The notes under the pieces are model-generated. The model made no database searches and was not told the DNA's origin. It saw only the letters and a program-made list of their open reading frames with translations. This document shows, piece after piece, positions 6,795-7,321 of a DNA stretch of 7,321 nt (positions are counted from its first letter, which is position 1; every line of letters begins with the position of its first letter). A program made the translations under genes and the position numbers. Source of the DNA: Pseudomonadota bacterium. Lineage in GTDB: Bacteria > Pseudomonadota > Alphaproteobacteria > Rhizobiales > Rhizobiaceae. The stretch is from assembly GCA_003242525.1 (NCBI GenBank), contig QGUU01000119.1, forward strand, positions 1 through 7,321, in the 5' to 3' direction.

Positions 6795-7316
6795 ATGATT
6801 GTGACGCTTTCCCTGCTCGCGGGCGTGGCCGGCGCCTGGCTCCTGCTGGGGCTTATAGACAGGTTTCGCCTCGGTCTGTCCATGCACCAGGCACTGCTCT
6901 ACGTGCCGTTCAAGCTGGCCTACCGCATCGAAGACGGGCCAATACAGCTTGCCCGGCGCGCCGAAGCGCCGGTGATCTATACTGTCGTCCACCAGTCACG
7001 CATCGAACCCGCTTTGATGCTGTCCCTGCTGCCCGACGACACTCTGCATATTCTCGATGAGACGTCTGCACGTTCCATCTGGCTTGAGCCCTGGCGCGAA
7101 CTTGCGCGCACCATAGCGTTCAATGCCAAACATGTTTTCGTCAGCCGGCGGCTGGTTCGGGTACTGAAGGGAGGCGGCCGGCTGGCGGTGTATTTCCCCG
7201 ATGAGGTCGAACCGGACGTGAAGTCCTTCCGCCTCTACAGGGCCGTGGCGCGGATAGCCCTTCAGTCGGGCTGTCCCTTTAAAACATTTGACCTGCCCCA
7301 CGAAAGGCTATGTTAA
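6795..7316 (+). CDS. PlsC/Aas-like acyltransferase N-terminal part, apparently truncated
   Basis: Membrane-associated lysophospholipid acyltransferase homologue. ATG 6795 follows AGGAG at 6782-6786 by eight bases; an earlier in-frame TTG at 6756 is less likely. Residues 2-21 are a hydrophobic anchor. The acyltransferase domain follows: VVHQSRIEP at 64-72 occupies the HX4D catalytic block but reads His66-X4-Glu71. The FPDE block at 134-137 matches the family FPEG region, and SFRLYRAVARIALQSG (144-159) matches the helix before the VPI-x3-G block. That last block is missing: from Cys160 the sequence turns to unrelated residues and stops at 173, inside a promoter-like sequence. As I recall, rhizobial relatives are long proteins with an acyl-ACP synthetase (AMP-binding) domain fused behind this one. 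A 3' deletion or rearrangement, or an assembly join, seems likely; activity is doubtful. Confidence 0.7.
   Translation: MIVTLSLLAGVAGAWLLLGLIDRFRLGLSMHQALLYVPFKLAYRIEDGPIQLARRAEAPVIYTVVHQSRIEPALMLSLLPDDTLHILDETSARSIWLEPWRELARTIAFNAKHVFVSRRLVRVLKGGGRLAVYFPDEVEPDVKSFRLYRAVARIALQSGCPFKTFDLPHERLC
7288..7314 (+). promoter_or_regulatory. promoter-like sequence at the window edge
   Basis: TTGACC at 7288-7293 and TATGTT at 7309-7314 have a 15-base spacer; TGTTAA at 7311-7316 gives 17. The TTGAC ... CTATGTT form is close to the candidate at 6713-6740. It overlaps the last codons of the acyltransferase frame, which suggests that the final 40 bases are really an intergenic region before a gene beyond the window. 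Confidence 0.4.
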
Positions 7317-7321
7317 GACTT

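Noticed and set aside
6529..6798. Open frames through the terminator region
   Set aside because: They read across a textbook terminator hairpin and a promoter, lack ribosome sites, and have Pro/Ser/Arg-rich arbitrary content.

Overview
The window looks like the chromosome of an alphaproteobacterium, most likely a member of the Rhizobiales (Mesorhizobium / Phyllobacteriaceae type). It is GC-rich. The gene order dnaB, radA, cvpA, purF, SDR oxidoreductase is the alphaproteobacterial core order as I recall it. DnaB carries the insertion after Walker A that I associate with this class, and several promoter candidates have the rhizobial TTGAC / CTAtNT look. All convincing genes are on the + strand. 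No tRNA, rRNA, CRISPR array, insertion sequence or phage gene is visible.

Layout. Positions 1-202 are a leader with a promoter candidate (4-31) and a possible 24-codon reading frame (68-142) that has an AAGGAG site and ends in Ser-Cys-Cys-Cys-Arg. Then come dnaB (203-1693, replicative helicase), radA (1738-3138, recombination/branch-migration ATPase), cvpA (3175-3768, inner-membrane protein) and purF (3858-5342, first enzyme of purine synthesis). purF has its own promoter candidate, set inside an inverted repeat. A short-chain dehydrogenase (5367-6131) follows purF closely. A nested inverted repeat (6134-6201) separates it from a 77-residue small protein (6233-6466). A 328-base non-coding stretch follows and contains a textbook Rho-independent terminator (6638-6665) and then a new promoter. 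That promoter drives a PlsC/Aas-like acyltransferase (6795-7316), which stops partway through its domain and runs into a promoter-like sequence at the window edge.

How the genes work together. dnaB-radA-cvpA are spaced like one transcription unit, and purF-SDR like a second unit with its own start. DnaB and RadA both act on replication forks or recombination intermediates. CvpA and PurF are classic neighbours, although the role of CvpA in purine metabolism remains unclear. The SDR substrate cannot be read from sequence.

Most worth a second look: the polycysteine leader frame before dnaB; the absence of alr, which I expected between dnaB and radA; the nested RNA-like structure after the SDR gene; and the truncated acyltransferase, which also has Glu where the family has the catalytic-motif Asp. 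Most of the window is ordinary housekeeping sequence, and I see no clear evidence of a wholly new multi-gene system.
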